From the NCBI GenBank assembly GCA_902780135.1, contig CACZEK010000008.1:1-64000 (forward strand): 64,000 bases of DNA, read 5' to 3'. How positions within the stretch are numbered: position 1 is the first letter of the stretch; every line of letters begins with the position of its first letter. This DNA is from an uncultured bacterium. GTDB lineage: Bacteria > Verrucomicrobiota > Lentisphaeria > Victivallales > UBA1829. Of this stretch, positions 15,877-24,719 are shown in pieces. The position numbers and the translations under genes were made by a program. Below the pieces are notes generated by a model. It was not told the origin of the DNA, made no database searches, and was given only the letters and a program-made list of their open reading frames with translations.

Positions 15877-17877
15877 TCAGATGTGGTTCGCCACCTCGTA
15901 GGCGTCCCAGATCGCCTGATGAATGTTCCGGCACTCCCTGCAGTCGCCGATGGCATAGAGTTCCGGGACATCCCGCATCGCCTGGTACAGCGCGTTGTCG
16001 GAACGGAATCCGGCGGCGACGATGACCGCGTCCGCCTTCAGCTCGGAATCCTCGCCGGTCCCCTGATCGTGCAGGATGACGCCGGTGTCCGTCACCTGTT
16101 TCGCGACGGTGTTGGCGCGGATCGCGCAGCCCTTGAACCGGACCAGCGCGGCGAGCATGTCCTTGTTGGCGGAGCAGAGCGGGGCGTTGAGCAGGAGGAT
16201 GTCTTTCTGCGCCTCCACGACCGTAACGTTCTTGCCGAAGGATTCGCGAAGCCAAAGCGCGAGTTCGCAGCCGACTGTGCCGCCGCCGAGCACGACGAGG
16301 TTTTCGCCAAGTCCCGCGGCATTGTTTTTCAGCACGGATTTCGCATCGTACACGGGGATGCCTTTGCCCAGGTCGAACAGGCGGGGGGTGGCTCCGGTCG
16401 CGATGATGAGGACATCGAACGCCATGGCGCGAAGCATTTCCTCCGTGACGGCGGCGCCGAGACGGACTTCGACCTGAAGCTCCTTCATGGTATGAACATA
16501 CCACTGGATCAGCAATCTGTCTTCCGCCTTGAAATCGGGCACGCCGGCGGGGACGCACGCGCCGCCGAGGATGTTTTCCTTCTCGAAAAGCACGGGCTTA
16601 TGACCGCGGATCGCAAGGACTCTGGCGGCCTCCATGCCGGCGACGCCGCCGCCGACGATGACCACTTTCTTCGGGCGCAGGACCGGATTGTACGCGAAAT
16701 CGCGTTCCCTGGCGCACTGCGGATTCACGGCGCAGTTGACCAGCGAATAATTCTGGATGCGCCCCATGCAGCCTTCCTGGCAGCTGATGCAGGGGCGGAT
16801 GTCCGCCTTCCTGCCGCCGCGCAGTTTGTTCGCGTAGTCGGCATCGGCAAGCAGCGGACGCCCGAGGGAGACGATGTCGATCCAGCCGTCCTTCACCGCC
16901 TGCGAGGACAGATCGGGGTTCGAGAGCTTTCCGGCGCAGATCACCGGGACCTTCACAATTTCCTTCACAGCCTTTGCGTATTTCAGATAGAGGCCGTCCT
17001 TCTGGTACATGGGCGGATGCGACCAGAACCAGCTGTCGTAGGACCCGACGTCCACGTCGAAGGCGTCGTAGCCGTACTGTTCCAGCAGCTTCGCGGCTTC
17101 GAGCCCTTCGGCTTCGTCGCGTCCCTTTTCCTCAAACTCTTCGCCGGGGAGCGCGCCTTTGCGCCAATCCTTGATGAAGCTCTTTGTGGAGAAGCGCAGG
17201 ACCACGGGGAAAGCCTGTCCGCAGGTCTTCGCGATCTCCTCGCGGATCTCCCTGGCGAAACGAAGTCTGTTTTCCAGCGACCCGCCGTATTCGTCCGTGC
17301 GATGATTGAACATGGAAATGGCAAACTGGTCGAGCAGGTAGCCTTCGTGCACGGCGTGGATCATGATGCCGTCGAATCCGGCGCGCTTCGCGATCGCCGC
17401 CGCCTTGCCGAACATGGCGACGATATGATGGATCTCGTCCACCGTAAGCGCCCGGCAGGTTTTGTCGAGCCAGCGGTGCGGGATCTCGGAGGGGGCGACG
17501 GGATTGTCCGCGCCCTGGTCCTCCGGGATCGAAACGCGGCCGAAGCCGCCGGAAATCTGGAGCAGGACCTTGGAGCCGTACGCATGGATCCGTTCCGTCA
17601 TTTCCCTGCCGGTGCGGATGAACTGATGCGGATTCCGCGTCGGAACAGGCACGCCCGGGCAGGAATGCTCCTCAACCGTGAAATCGGCGAACGTGACGCC
17701 GGTGCAGATGAGGCCGGTCCCGCCTTTCGCCCGTTCCACGTAATAATCAATGCCCCGCTGGTTGAACGCGCCGTCGGCGTCGCCGAGTCCCAGAGGACCG
17801 ACGGGCGCCATCATGAAACGGTTTTTCAGTTCGAGCTTGCCGATCCTGACCGGCTGGAACAAGACATCGTAGTCCAT
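15877..17877 (-). CDS. 2,4-dienoyl-CoA reductase / enoate reductase-like iron-sulfur flavoenzyme
   Basis: A 666-residue two-part enzyme. Residues 1-355 form an Old-Yellow-Enzyme TIM barrel (FMN), with HAVHEGYLLDQF and HRTDEYGGSLENR. The cluster-binding segment CISCQEGCMG plus CAVNPQC near 365-392 holds a 4Fe-4S cluster, and the C-terminal half has two dinucleotide folds: VIVGGGVAGMEAAR (FAD) and VLGGGTVGCELA (NADPH). This is the FadH/BaiCD/enoate reductase architecture, which reduces C=C bonds next to a carbonyl or thioester. The exact substrate is unknown. It is monocistronic, with its own promoter 85 bp upstream. Confidence 0.87.
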   Translation of the reverse strand: MDYDVLFQPVRIGKLELKNRFMMAPVGPLGLGDADGAFNQRGIDYYVERAKGGTGLICTGVTFADFTVEEHSCPGVPVPTRNPHQFIRTGREMTERIHAYGSKVLLQISGGFGRVSIPEDQGADNPVAPSEIPHRWLDKTCRALTVDEIHHIVAMFGKAAAIAKRAGFDGIMIHAVHEGYLLDQFAISMFNHRTDEYGGSLENRLRFAREIREEIAKTCGQAFPVVLRFSTKSFIKDWRKGALPGEEFEEKGRDEAEGLEAAKLLEQYGYDAFDVDVGSYDSWFWSHPPMYQKDGLYLKYAKAVKEIVKVPVICAGKLSNPDLSSQAVKDGWIDIVSLGRPLLADADYANKLRGGRKADIRPCISCQEGCMGRIQNYSLVNCAVNPQCARERDFAYNPVLRPKKVVIVGGGVAGMEAARVLAIRGHKPVLFEKENILGGACVPAGVPDFKAEDRLLIQWYVHTMKELQVEVRLGAAVTEEMLRAMAFDVLIIATGATPRLFDLGKGIPVYDAKSVLKNNAAGLGENLVVLGGGTVGCELALWLRESFGKNVTVVEAQKDILLLNAPLCSANKDMLAALVRFKGCAIRANTVAKQVTDTGVILHDQGTGEDSELKADAVIVAAGFRSDNALYQAMRDVPELYAIGDCRECRNIHQAIWDAYEVANHI

Positions 17878-17961
17878 ACAAAGATCCCTGATGAAGTTTC
17901 AGGCGGAATTCTGTCGAAAAACTCAGCCTGTTTTGAGGTTTGCGTTCAGAACATTTCCCAC

Positions 17962-17989
17962 AATATATCACACGCCCGCGTTTTTTCAA
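17962..17989 (-). promoter_or_regulatory. sigma-70-type promoter of the dienoyl-CoA reductase-like gene
   Basis: TTGAAA (17989-17984), 16 bp, TATATT (17967-17962). It is one of two divergent promoters in the 302-bp gap 17878-18179. Confidence 0.65.
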
Positions 17990-18082
17990 GCCGTCTTTCG
18001 ACAAAGTTGCCGCTTTCGCTCCGGCGTCGCGAACCGCTCCGGACACGCCCGTCCAAAAAACACCTTTTTTTCGGAATAAGGC

Positions 18083-18110
18083 TTGACATCCGTTCAATAC
18101 ATGCTAAAGT
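18083..18110 (+). promoter_or_regulatory. sigma-70-type promoter of the sugar-transfer operon
   Basis: TTGACA (18083-18088), 16 bp, TAAAGT (18105-18110). It drives the five tightly packed genes 18180-24148. Confidence 0.75.
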
Positions 18111-18179
18111 ATCTATCGAAACCTGTTCACGTCAACAAAAACAGTCCAGTCCCGAGGGAAACGCAGGGGGCTCACCTCC

Positions 18180-19760
18180 ATGTCCTTCTTCAACCGATTC
18201 AAAAAAAGCGACATTCTCATTATATTGGCATGTCTGCTTGGATTGCTTCTTTCCGTCAGGACCGGCAGCATTTGGCAGGACGAGGGGGCGACTTATGACA
18301 TTGCCGGAGACGGGAACAATTTGAAGACAATGGTCCAGGAGCTGGAGAACCATGTGGCGGGCTTCAACCGGAGCAACGCCACCGCCGGCACCTCGATCTA
18401 TTTTTTTCTGGAGTTCCTGTGGTGCGGGCTGTTCGGATTCAGCGAATACGCCATGCGGAGCAGCAATTTCATTTTCGCGGTCCTGTATCTTTTTGCCGCG
18501 TACAAGATCATCCGCTTCGCCGGGCTGCCCTTCTGGTCGCTGGCAGTCTTTGCGCTGAATCCCGTGTTTCTCTACTACATGAACGAAGCGCGTCCGTACG
18601 CGGCGGTCATCGCTCTGGGGCTGTGCTGCTTTTACAGCCTGTGGAGGTATTATGACAGCAGAGAGATCGGGGATCTTCTCTTCTTTTTCGTCTGGTTCTG
18701 GATGGGCTGCGCGCTGCACATGATGTTCCTTTTCATGGGTGCGGCATATATCGTCGTCGCGCTCATGCACCTGAAGGAGCACCGGCTGAACCTGAAACAG
18801 CATATCATCGCCTGCGCAAGCGCCATTCCCGCGTTCATCCCCCTTGCGATCTTCTATTTCATACTTTTCCTTCATGCGCAGAAGGCCGGCGCGTCTCCGG
18901 GTTATCCCGAACCGCCGCTCAAGTGCATCGCGACGATCGTGTATTTCTTCGCCGGACTGGGCGGAGTGGGATGGTCCCGCAACATTCTGCGGCTGAAAGA
19001 CCTGTCGGTATCCCCCCGCATCGTCATCGAGCTGTCCCTCTCCATCTTCTCCCTTCTTTTCGTTTTCCTCTATTTCCTGAAGCGCAAGCTTTTCAAGGAC
19101 AAAAAGATCCTGCTGCCGCTCCTTTGTTTCAGCAGCACGCTGCTCCTTTTCATTCTCGCGCACATCGTCCTGAAAGCAAAGTTCTGGGAACGGCACATCT
19201 CCTTTGTCCTGCCCATCGGCATTTTCATCCTGGTCTGCATCTGCGTCGACATGCTGGACCGGCGGAATGCCCGTCCGGTCAGGGTGATAGCCGGTCTCGC
19301 GCTCGCAATGCAGTGCCTTTCGGGAATCAACATCATGCTGCTGGACTACTATCAGAAGGACGATTACAAAGGCGCCGCCGCGATCGCGCGCAGCCTGAAT
19401 CCCGATCACATCCTGTTCGAGGGAGACAAAAAAACATTCGCTTATTACGGGGTAAAGGGAAACTATGCGGAAGACATTCCCGAAGACATGGAAATATCGG
19501 AAAACGTCAACATCTCGACCGTGGGCAGGGAACGTCTTGACTCGATCCTTGCCGGGATACAGGGGCGGACCGTTCTAATCCTCTGCGAAAAAAAGGATTT
19601 CGACAACTGCGGAATCTATCGTTCGCTGGGGGAAGGCGGGACCAAAGTCCATTGTTTTTCCGTCGTGGAATGGAATCGGCAGCCGCAAGGCGCCGAACAG
19701 GACCGCGCGGACGAAACGCAGCTCGCCGGACGCCAGGCCCCGCCGGCGGGATCGTTGTAA
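18180..19760 (+). CDS. GT-C-type membrane glycosyltransferase (PMT/ArnT-like)
   Basis: A 526-residue polytopic protein with about ten transmembrane helices. Just after the first helix lies the acidic motif WQDEGATYD (near 36-44), the place where GT-C enzymes such as ArnT and protein O-mannosyltransferases carry their catalytic Asp-Glu pair. The last 130 residues are soluble. Such enzymes take a sugar from a polyprenyl phosphate carrier on the outer face of the membrane. A suitable carrier-loading enzyme (the GT2 at 20730) and deoxysugar enzymes lie downstream in the same operon. The acceptor (lipid A, protein or polysaccharide) is unknown. Confidence 0.75.
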   Translation: MSFFNRFKKSDILIILACLLGLLLSVRTGSIWQDEGATYDIAGDGNNLKTMVQELENHVAGFNRSNATAGTSIYFFLEFLWCGLFGFSEYAMRSSNFIFAVLYLFAAYKIIRFAGLPFWSLAVFALNPVFLYYMNEARPYAAVIALGLCCFYSLWRYYDSREIGDLLFFFVWFWMGCALHMMFLFMGAAYIVVALMHLKEHRLNLKQHIIACASAIPAFIPLAIFYFILFLHAQKAGASPGYPEPPLKCIATIVYFFAGLGGVGWSRNILRLKDLSVSPRIVIELSLSIFSLLFVFLYFLKRKLFKDKKILLPLLCFSSTLLLFILAHIVLKAKFWERHISFVLPIGIFILVCICVDMLDRRNARPVRVIAGLALAMQCLSGINIMLLDYYQKDDYKGAAAIARSLNPDHILFEGDKKTFAYYGVKGNYAEDIPEDMEISENVNISTVGRERLDSILAGIQGRTVLILCEKKDFDNCGIYRSLGEGGTKVHCFSVVEWNRQPQGAEQDRADETQLAGRQAPPAGSL

Positions 19761-19806
19761 CGGCAAACATATCAACCATCTCATACAGGAAACGGCGGGA
19801 AACAAA

Positions 19807-20721
19807 ATGCGGCACATAAAAAAATACCTGGTTTGCGGAGCCAGCGGATATCTGGGGAGCAATCTTTGCGACTATCTGCTTCGCGAAGGACATTCCGTGA
19901 CCGGCGTTGATGTGAATGCCTGGGCCGGCAAACAGCACGACGGCTTTGCTTTTTTGCAGGCGGACCTGTCGGATCCGGCGGCATACCGGAGTCTGGCGGG
20001 AGCGATAGACGATGATACGGCTGTTTTCTTTCTGACCGGGCTGAGCGGCACCGCCAGGAGTTTCGACCAATACGCAAAGTATGTTGCCGTGAACGAGCTT
20101 TCCCTGCTGCATCTTCTGAACGCCCTGAGGACGGGGGAGAGCAAGGCAAGGGTCATATTCCCCTCCTCGCGCCTGGTCTACCGCGGAGTTCCGGGGAAAG
20201 AACTGCCGGAGGACGCGCAAAAGGAAAGCAAGACCATTTACGCGGCCAACAAGATCGCCTGCGAAGCCTACCTCGAGGCATACAGCAAAGCGTTTGGAGT
20301 CGATTATCGCGTTCTGCGCCTGGGAGTGCCCTACGGGAACCTTACCGGGCAGGCGTATTCCTACGGGACGATCGGGTTCTTCCTGAGCCAGGCAAAACGG
20401 GGAGAGATCACCCTGTACGGAGACGGATCCCTGCGACGGTCTTTTACGCATGTGGAGGACGTCTGCAGGCAATTATGCGCGCTGGCGGGAACCGACGAAA
20501 CGTCGCATCTGATCTATAACGCCTGCGGCGAGAACTATTCCCTGCGCGACGTCGCGCAGGTCATCGCGGGGCGTTTTCACGCGAAGATCACATATCAGCC
20601 GTTTCCCGCGCTGGAACAGAGACTGGAATCGGGAGACACGATATTTGACGGCGGCAGGATGCTCCGGATACTGCCCGACCCCGTAACACACAACCTTACG
20701 GACTGGTTGTTAAAAATATAG
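19807..20721 (+). CDS. Extended SDR NAD-dependent sugar epimerase/reductase
   Basis: A 304-residue Rossmann protein. The nucleotide-binding motif is CGASGYLGSN (residues 9-18), the catalytic triad is formed by PSSRLVYR (Ser) and YAANK (Tyr-x3-Lys near 142-146), and the substrate loop LYGDGSLRRSFTHVEDVC is typical of NDP-sugar enzymes. In this operon the missing step of a 2,6-dideoxyhexose route is a 4-ketoreductase, and this gene is the obvious candidate; a 4-epimerase is the alternative. Flanking genes are 46 bp and 8 bp away. Confidence 0.78.
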   Translation: MRHIKKYLVCGASGYLGSNLCDYLLREGHSVTGVDVNAWAGKQHDGFAFLQADLSDPAAYRSLAGAIDDDTAVFFLTGLSGTARSFDQYAKYVAVNELSLLHLLNALRTGESKARVIFPSSRLVYRGVPGKELPEDAQKESKTIYAANKIACEAYLEAYSKAFGVDYRVLRLGVPYGNLTGQAYSYGTIGFFLSQAKRGEITLYGDGSLRRSFTHVEDVCRQLCALAGTDETSHLIYNACGENYSLRDVAQVIAGRFHAKITYQPFPALEQRLESGDTIFDGGRMLRILPDPVTHNLTDWLLKI

Positions 20722-20729
20722 GAGAAACT

Positions 20730-21683
20730 ATGCGTCAGGGGATTTCAGTAGTCATTCCTGTTTACGGAAGCGAAAAAACGATCGCGCCTTTGTGCGAAGA
20801 GCTGAAAACGCTTTTCCGGCAGGAGCTTCCGACGACGGATTACGAGATCATTCTTGTCAACGATTGCTCTCCGGACAATGTCGGCGCCGTGCTGAGCCGG
20901 ATCGCCATGGACGATCCCCATGTCCGCGTTTACACCTTCATACGGAACTTCGGGCAGCACAACGCGACATTATTCGGGATCCGCCAGGCGGATTATTCCG
21001 TTACGGTCACCATGGATGACGACGGGCAGCACAACCCCGCCGACATACCGCGTCTGGTAAAAACGCTGCGGGAAAGCAGAGAGCATATCGTCTATGCCTG
21101 CCCGCAGAAGGAGAACCGGGGATTCTTCCGTTCCTGGGCATCCAGAAGCATCAAACAATGGATGAACCGCTTTCTGGGAGTCCGCGGGGCGACGTCCATC
21201 GCGTCCTTCCGCTGCTTTGACACCTGCCTGCGGGACATGTTTGCCGATTATTCAGGAAGCGACGTGTTCGTCGACGCGCTGCTCTCCTGGGGAAGCCCCA
21301 GCATATCCATTCCCACTCAGCTCAGGAACCGCAAGGAAGGCGAATCCGGGTACACGCTGAAAAAACTGATCACCCATGCGATGAACCTTATCACATCGTT
21401 CAGCGTTGTCCCCCTGCGGTTCGCCTGCCTGTGCGGGATCCTCCTCACCATGATGGGGCTCCTTCTGCTGGTGATCGTCGGCATCCGGTTCCTTTATGTC
21501 GGACGCGAAGCCCCCGGCTTTATTCTGCTGTTTTCCTCGCTCGTGACTTTTTCCGGGATTCAACTGCTGACTCTCGGCGTTTTCGGAGAATACATCGGGC
21601 GGATCTACCTGCGTCAGATGCACCGCCCGCAATACGTCTTATCGCATTCAGAATCAAAAGAAAAAGGAGGTCCCGATGAATAA
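20730..21683 (+). CDS. GT2 polyprenyl-phosphate sugar transferase (ArnC/GtrB-like)
   Basis: A 317-residue membrane-anchored glycosyltransferase. The GT-A domain shows SVVIPVYGSEKTI, LVNDCSPDN (Asp of the nucleotide site), FIRNFGQHNATLFGI and TMDDDGQHNP (DxD-type metal site near 97). Two transmembrane helices follow near 231-255 and 264-290 (CGILLTMMGLLLLVIVGI and GFILLFSSLVTFSGIQLL). This is the ArnC/GtrB/DPM1 plan that puts a sugar onto undecaprenyl phosphate. It overlaps the next gene by 8 bp and has a TAGGAG ribosome site. Confidence 0.88.
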   Translation: MRQGISVVIPVYGSEKTIAPLCEELKTLFRQELPTTDYEIILVNDCSPDNVGAVLSRIAMDDPHVRVYTFIRNFGQHNATLFGIRQADYSVTVTMDDDGQHNPADIPRLVKTLRESREHIVYACPQKENRGFFRSWASRSIKQWMNRFLGVRGATSIASFRCFDTCLRDMFADYSGSDVFVDALLSWGSPSISIPTQLRNRKEGESGYTLKKLITHAMNLITSFSVVPLRFACLCGILLTMMGLLLLVIVGIRFLYVGREAPGFILLFSSLVTFSGIQLLTLGVFGEYIGRIYLRQMHRPQYVLSHSESKEKGGPDE

Positions 21684-23100
21684 TCCGTCCGTCTCCGCCC
21701 GTTTTCTGCGTTCCGCCCTGCAACCGGAAGGGGCATGCATTTCCAATGCCCAGGTGCTGTCATGGATCGCACAGCGCAACCACGAGGTCCAGATCCAGAT
21801 CGAACCGATCAAGTTGTCTCAAATGCGCGACTGGTTTTTTGATAAGGAAAGCGGACGGATCCGGCACGTTTCCGGGAAGTTTTTCTCGATTGACGGGATC
21901 GATGTCCGCTCCGATTACGGAAACATCCACGAATGGCGGCAGCCGATCATCAACCAGCCGGAAATCGGGTTTCTGGGCTGTATCGTCAAGGAGATCAACG
22001 GGATCCTTCATTTCCTGATCCAGGCAAAAATCGAGCCGGGAAACGTGAACTGCGTTCAGCTTTCGCCCACGCTTCAGGCGACCAAGAGCAATTACACGCA
22101 GGTCCACAAGGGGAAACGGCCAAGATATCTGGAGTATTTCAACGGAGAGAAACCGCACCGCGTTCTGATCGACCAGCTGCAGTCCGAGCAAGGCGCGCGT
22201 TTTCTGCATAAGCGCAACCGGAACATCATCGTCGAAATCGAGGAAGACATCCCGCCGCATCCGGATTTCGTGTGGCTGACCCTGGGCCAGATCAAATCCC
22301 TGCTGTTCTATGACAATATCATCAACATGGACCTGCGGACAGTCATTTCCGGGATCTCCTTCGGCGAGCTCGACAGGAATGCGATCGACTGCCTGGAAAT
22401 ACTCACATCCTGCACGGAATACACGGCCGGCATGCTCAGTTCCGCGCTGGACACGGAGCGTCCGCTGTATTCGTTTGAAGAGATCATCTCGTGGTTTACC
22501 TCCCAGAAAGTGAAATACACACTGGATGTCAAACCCGTCGACCTGCGGGAGATTCCCGACTGGGTCATAACAGACGAGGGACTCCATCACAAGGACCAGC
22601 TCTTTTTCGACGTGAGATACGTGAACGTCCTGATTTCCAACCGGGAGGTCTCCGAATGGCAGCAGCCGCTGGTCGCCCCGAAGGAAGAAGGGATCCTGGC
22701 ATTCATCGTCAAGAAGATCAACGGGATCTACCATTTCCTGGTACAGGCGAAACTCGAATGCGGCAACCTGGATGTGCTGGAGTTCGCCCCCACGATCCAA
22801 TGCATTACCGGGAGCTACCGGAACTCCCGTAAGATATTGCCGTATCTGGACTACGTGCTTTCCGTGCGGAAGGATCAAATCCGCCTTGACGTGATGCAGT
22901 CCGAGGAAGGCGGGCGTTTTTACCATGAGCAGAACCGCAATCTGATCATCGAAGCGGATGACGATTTCCCGGTGGAATGTCCCGAAAACTTCTGCTGGAT
23001 GACGCTGCACCAGCTGCTCAGATTTGTCCGGTTCAACAACTTCCTGAACATCCAGACGCGCAGCCTGCTGTCCGCCATCAGCCTGCTTGATCAGAAATGA
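21676..23100 (+). CDS. NDP-hexose 2,3-dehydratase (EvaA/SpnO/TylX3-like)
   Basis: A 474-residue protein made of two similar halves (about 1-235 and 236-474). Each half repeats the blocks EIxGFLGCIVKEINGILHFLIQAKIE / EEGILAFIVKKINGIYHFL (shortened here), the QSE-GARF or QSEEGGRF motif, and HKRNRNIIVE or HEQNRNLIIE. This duplicated layout is that of TDP-4-keto-6-deoxyglucose 2,3-dehydratases from antibiotic sugar pathways, which remove the C2 hydroxyl to start 2,6-dideoxysugars. The next gene encodes the Gfo/Idh reductase that normally works with it. A strong AAAGGAGGT site marks the start. Confidence 0.88.
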   Translation: MNNPSVSARFLRSALQPEGACISNAQVLSWIAQRNHEVQIQIEPIKLSQMRDWFFDKESGRIRHVSGKFFSIDGIDVRSDYGNIHEWRQPIINQPEIGFLGCIVKEINGILHFLIQAKIEPGNVNCVQLSPTLQATKSNYTQVHKGKRPRYLEYFNGEKPHRVLIDQLQSEQGARFLHKRNRNIIVEIEEDIPPHPDFVWLTLGQIKSLLFYDNIINMDLRTVISGISFGELDRNAIDCLEILTSCTEYTAGMLSSALDTERPLYSFEEIISWFTSQKVKYTLDVKPVDLREIPDWVITDEGLHHKDQLFFDVRYVNVLISNREVSEWQQPLVAPKEEGILAFIVKKINGIYHFLVQAKLECGNLDVLEFAPTIQCITGSYRNSRKILPYLDYVLSVRKDQIRLDVMQSEEGGRFYHEQNRNLIIEADDDFPVECPENFCWMTLHQLLRFVRFNNFLNIQTRSLLSAISLLDQK

Positions 23101-23110
23101 AGGTGCAAGT

Positions 23111-24148
23111 ATGAGAATCGCAGTCCTCTGTCCCTCGGAAATCGCCCTGCGGCGTTTCATGCCGGCATTGCAGGGCAGCCGCTGCTTTGATTTTTCCGGG
23201 ATCGGAAAGGCATCGCCCGAAGAGTGGTTCGGCGCCCGGCTTTCGTCCGTTTCCCCGGAAGAGATCGACGCCCAGCAGAAGACCGAAACCGGCAAGGCGG
23301 CGGTCTTCATCTCCCAATTCGGAGGAAAGACATGGGACTCCTATGAGGACGTCGTCTCGGCCGGGGAGCCGGACGCGGTTTACATCCCGCTGCCGCCGGC
23401 ATTGCATTTCCGCTGGGCGCAGGCGGCGCTGCGGGCGGGGAAACATGTTTTCGTGGAAAAACCCGCCACGACGACCCTTGCGGAAACCCGGGAGCTGATC
23501 GCACTGGCGAGAAGCGGGAAACTGGCTTTGCATGAAAACTACATGTTCGTTTTTCACCGTCAGCTCGAAGAAATCGAAAAGATCATCGGCTCCGGCGAGA
23601 TCGGGTCGGTCCGCCTGATCCGCATCAGCTTCGGCTTCCCGCGCCGGGCAGCCAACGATTTCCGGTACAACAGGCAGCTGGGAGGCGGTGCGCTGCTTGA
23701 TTGCGGCGGATATACGATCCGATACGCGACACGGCTTCTGGGGGAAACGGCGCGCCTGACGACCGCCCAGTCCAATTTTGTCGCGGATTTTTCCGTCGAC
23801 ATGTACGGCAGCGCCACGATGGTGAACAACGACGGAGTAACGGCGCAGCTTTCGTTCGGCATGGACAACAACTACAAATGCGACCTGGAAGTGTGGGGCA
23901 GCGCGGGAACGCTTTTTACCGGACGCGTCCTGACCGCGCCGACAGGATTCGTCCCGACCGTCGAAATCCGCAAAGGCAACGAGAGCAGGGTCCTTCCGCT
24001 GCAGGCGGACGATGCCTTTCTGAAATCCATCACGCACTTCAGGGCGTGCATTGACGACGAGGTGGAACGGGAAAAACAATATGCTGTCATAGAGAGGCAG
24101 GCGGCATTTGTCGAGAGATTCCGGGAGCTGGCAGGCGGAGGGAAATAA
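23111..24148 (+). CDS. Gfo/Idh/MocA oxidoreductase, probable NDP-hexose 3-ketoreductase
   Basis: A 345-residue NAD(P)-dependent oxidoreductase. The N-terminal Rossmann fold carries YIPLPPALHFRWAQAALRAGKHVFVEKPA (shown in part), with the catalytic Lys in EKPA near 119. The C-terminal domain has LGGGALLDCGGYTIRYATRLLG with the Asp/Tyr of the active site. In dideoxysugar pathways the 2,3-dehydratase product is reduced at C3 by this family (SpnN/TylC1). Adjacency (10 bp) to the dehydratase makes that the preferred assignment. The start at 23111 (MRIAVLC) follows AGGTG; an upstream in-frame ATG overlaps the previous gene. Confidence 0.82.
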   Translation: MRIAVLCPSEIALRRFMPALQGSRCFDFSGIGKASPEEWFGARLSSVSPEEIDAQQKTETGKAAVFISQFGGKTWDSYEDVVSAGEPDAVYIPLPPALHFRWAQAALRAGKHVFVEKPATTTLAETRELIALARSGKLALHENYMFVFHRQLEEIEKIIGSGEIGSVRLIRISFGFPRRAANDFRYNRQLGGGALLDCGGYTIRYATRLLGETARLTTAQSNFVADFSVDMYGSATMVNNDGVTAQLSFGMDNNYKCDLEVWGSAGTLFTGRVLTAPTGFVPTVEIRKGNESRVLPLQADDAFLKSITHFRACIDDEVEREKQYAVIERQAAFVERFRELAGGGK

Positions 24149-24293
24149 CCGCGGAAGGTCCCGCGGCATCTCCTATCGGACCGCCCTCATCTCCTTCCCC
24201 CCTTTTTCCCCGAAACCTGTCCAGCAAACTTGACCATGTCGGGGAAACTGCCGATTCCGCCGGGAAAAACGCCATGCCGGACGTTCCCCGGCA

Positions 24294-24321
24294 TTGAAGC
24301 GCGTCCGAAACGTGGTATATT
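24294..24321 (+). promoter_or_regulatory. sigma-70-type promoter with no assigned gene
   Basis: TTGAAG (24294-24299), 16 bp, TATATT (24316-24321). The next good start codon is 400 bp away. Confidence 0.5.
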
Positions 24322-24627
24322 TGATTTCCGGGACAGGATTCCGGTCCTGCCCCAGGCATAAGCACGGCGCGGGGAATCCATAAACGAGGGGGTCCCCCCC
24401 TGCCGGCGGCAGTCGCATGCCGCTGTACGCGCGTCATCGCACAGGCGTCGGCGCCGTGCCGGGATTGAGGGGACCGGCTTCCGCATCGCGAAGAACGGCC
24501 GAAAGCCGGAAGGCACGGCGCGCGGGAGGGAGACGGCCGGCGCGGGATCGCGTACTGCTTATGCCTTTTTCGCAAAAAACAGCCCGCGGATTCCGTACGG
24601 ACACTGCCGGAAAAAGCGGTTCCCGAT

Positions 24628-24655
24628 TTGAAATCCGGGCAATGCCTGCTATAGT
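24628..24655 (+). promoter_or_regulatory. sigma-70-type promoter of the Y-family polymerase
   Basis: TTGAAA (24628-24633), 16 bp, TATAGT (24650-24655), 64 bp before the start codon at 24720. No familiar LexA box was seen. Confidence 0.6.
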
Positions 24656-24719
24656 ATCGTCTGAACTGTTTACCGCCGCCGGGATCGCTCCCTTGCGGCA
24701 GATCCCGGACCGGTCCCGC

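Larger units (their letters stand above)
24149..24719. other. 571-bp gap without a recognised gene
   Basis: It holds two sigma-70-type promoters pointing right (24294-24321 and 24628-24655) and several GC-rich inverted repeats, for example around 24331-24352. The polymerase frame is open through the last 300 bp but lacks protein-like features there. The stretch between the two promoters could be a small untranslated RNA; no known RNA family was recognised. Confidence 0.5.

Noticed and set aside
15763..18324. An 853-codon plus-strand frame
   Set aside because: Antisense of the dienoyl-CoA reductase-like gene, running through repeats and promoters without any recognisable domain.
24321..24627. 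SRP RNA, tmRNA or RNase P RNA
   Set aside because: The conserved core sequences of these RNAs were looked for and not seen; kept only as an unassigned candidate.
24656..24719. SOS (LexA) box before the Y-family polymerase
   Set aside because: Neither the CTGT-N8-ACAG nor the Gram-positive GAAC-N4-GTTC pattern is present; LexA boxes of this lineage are unknown to me.
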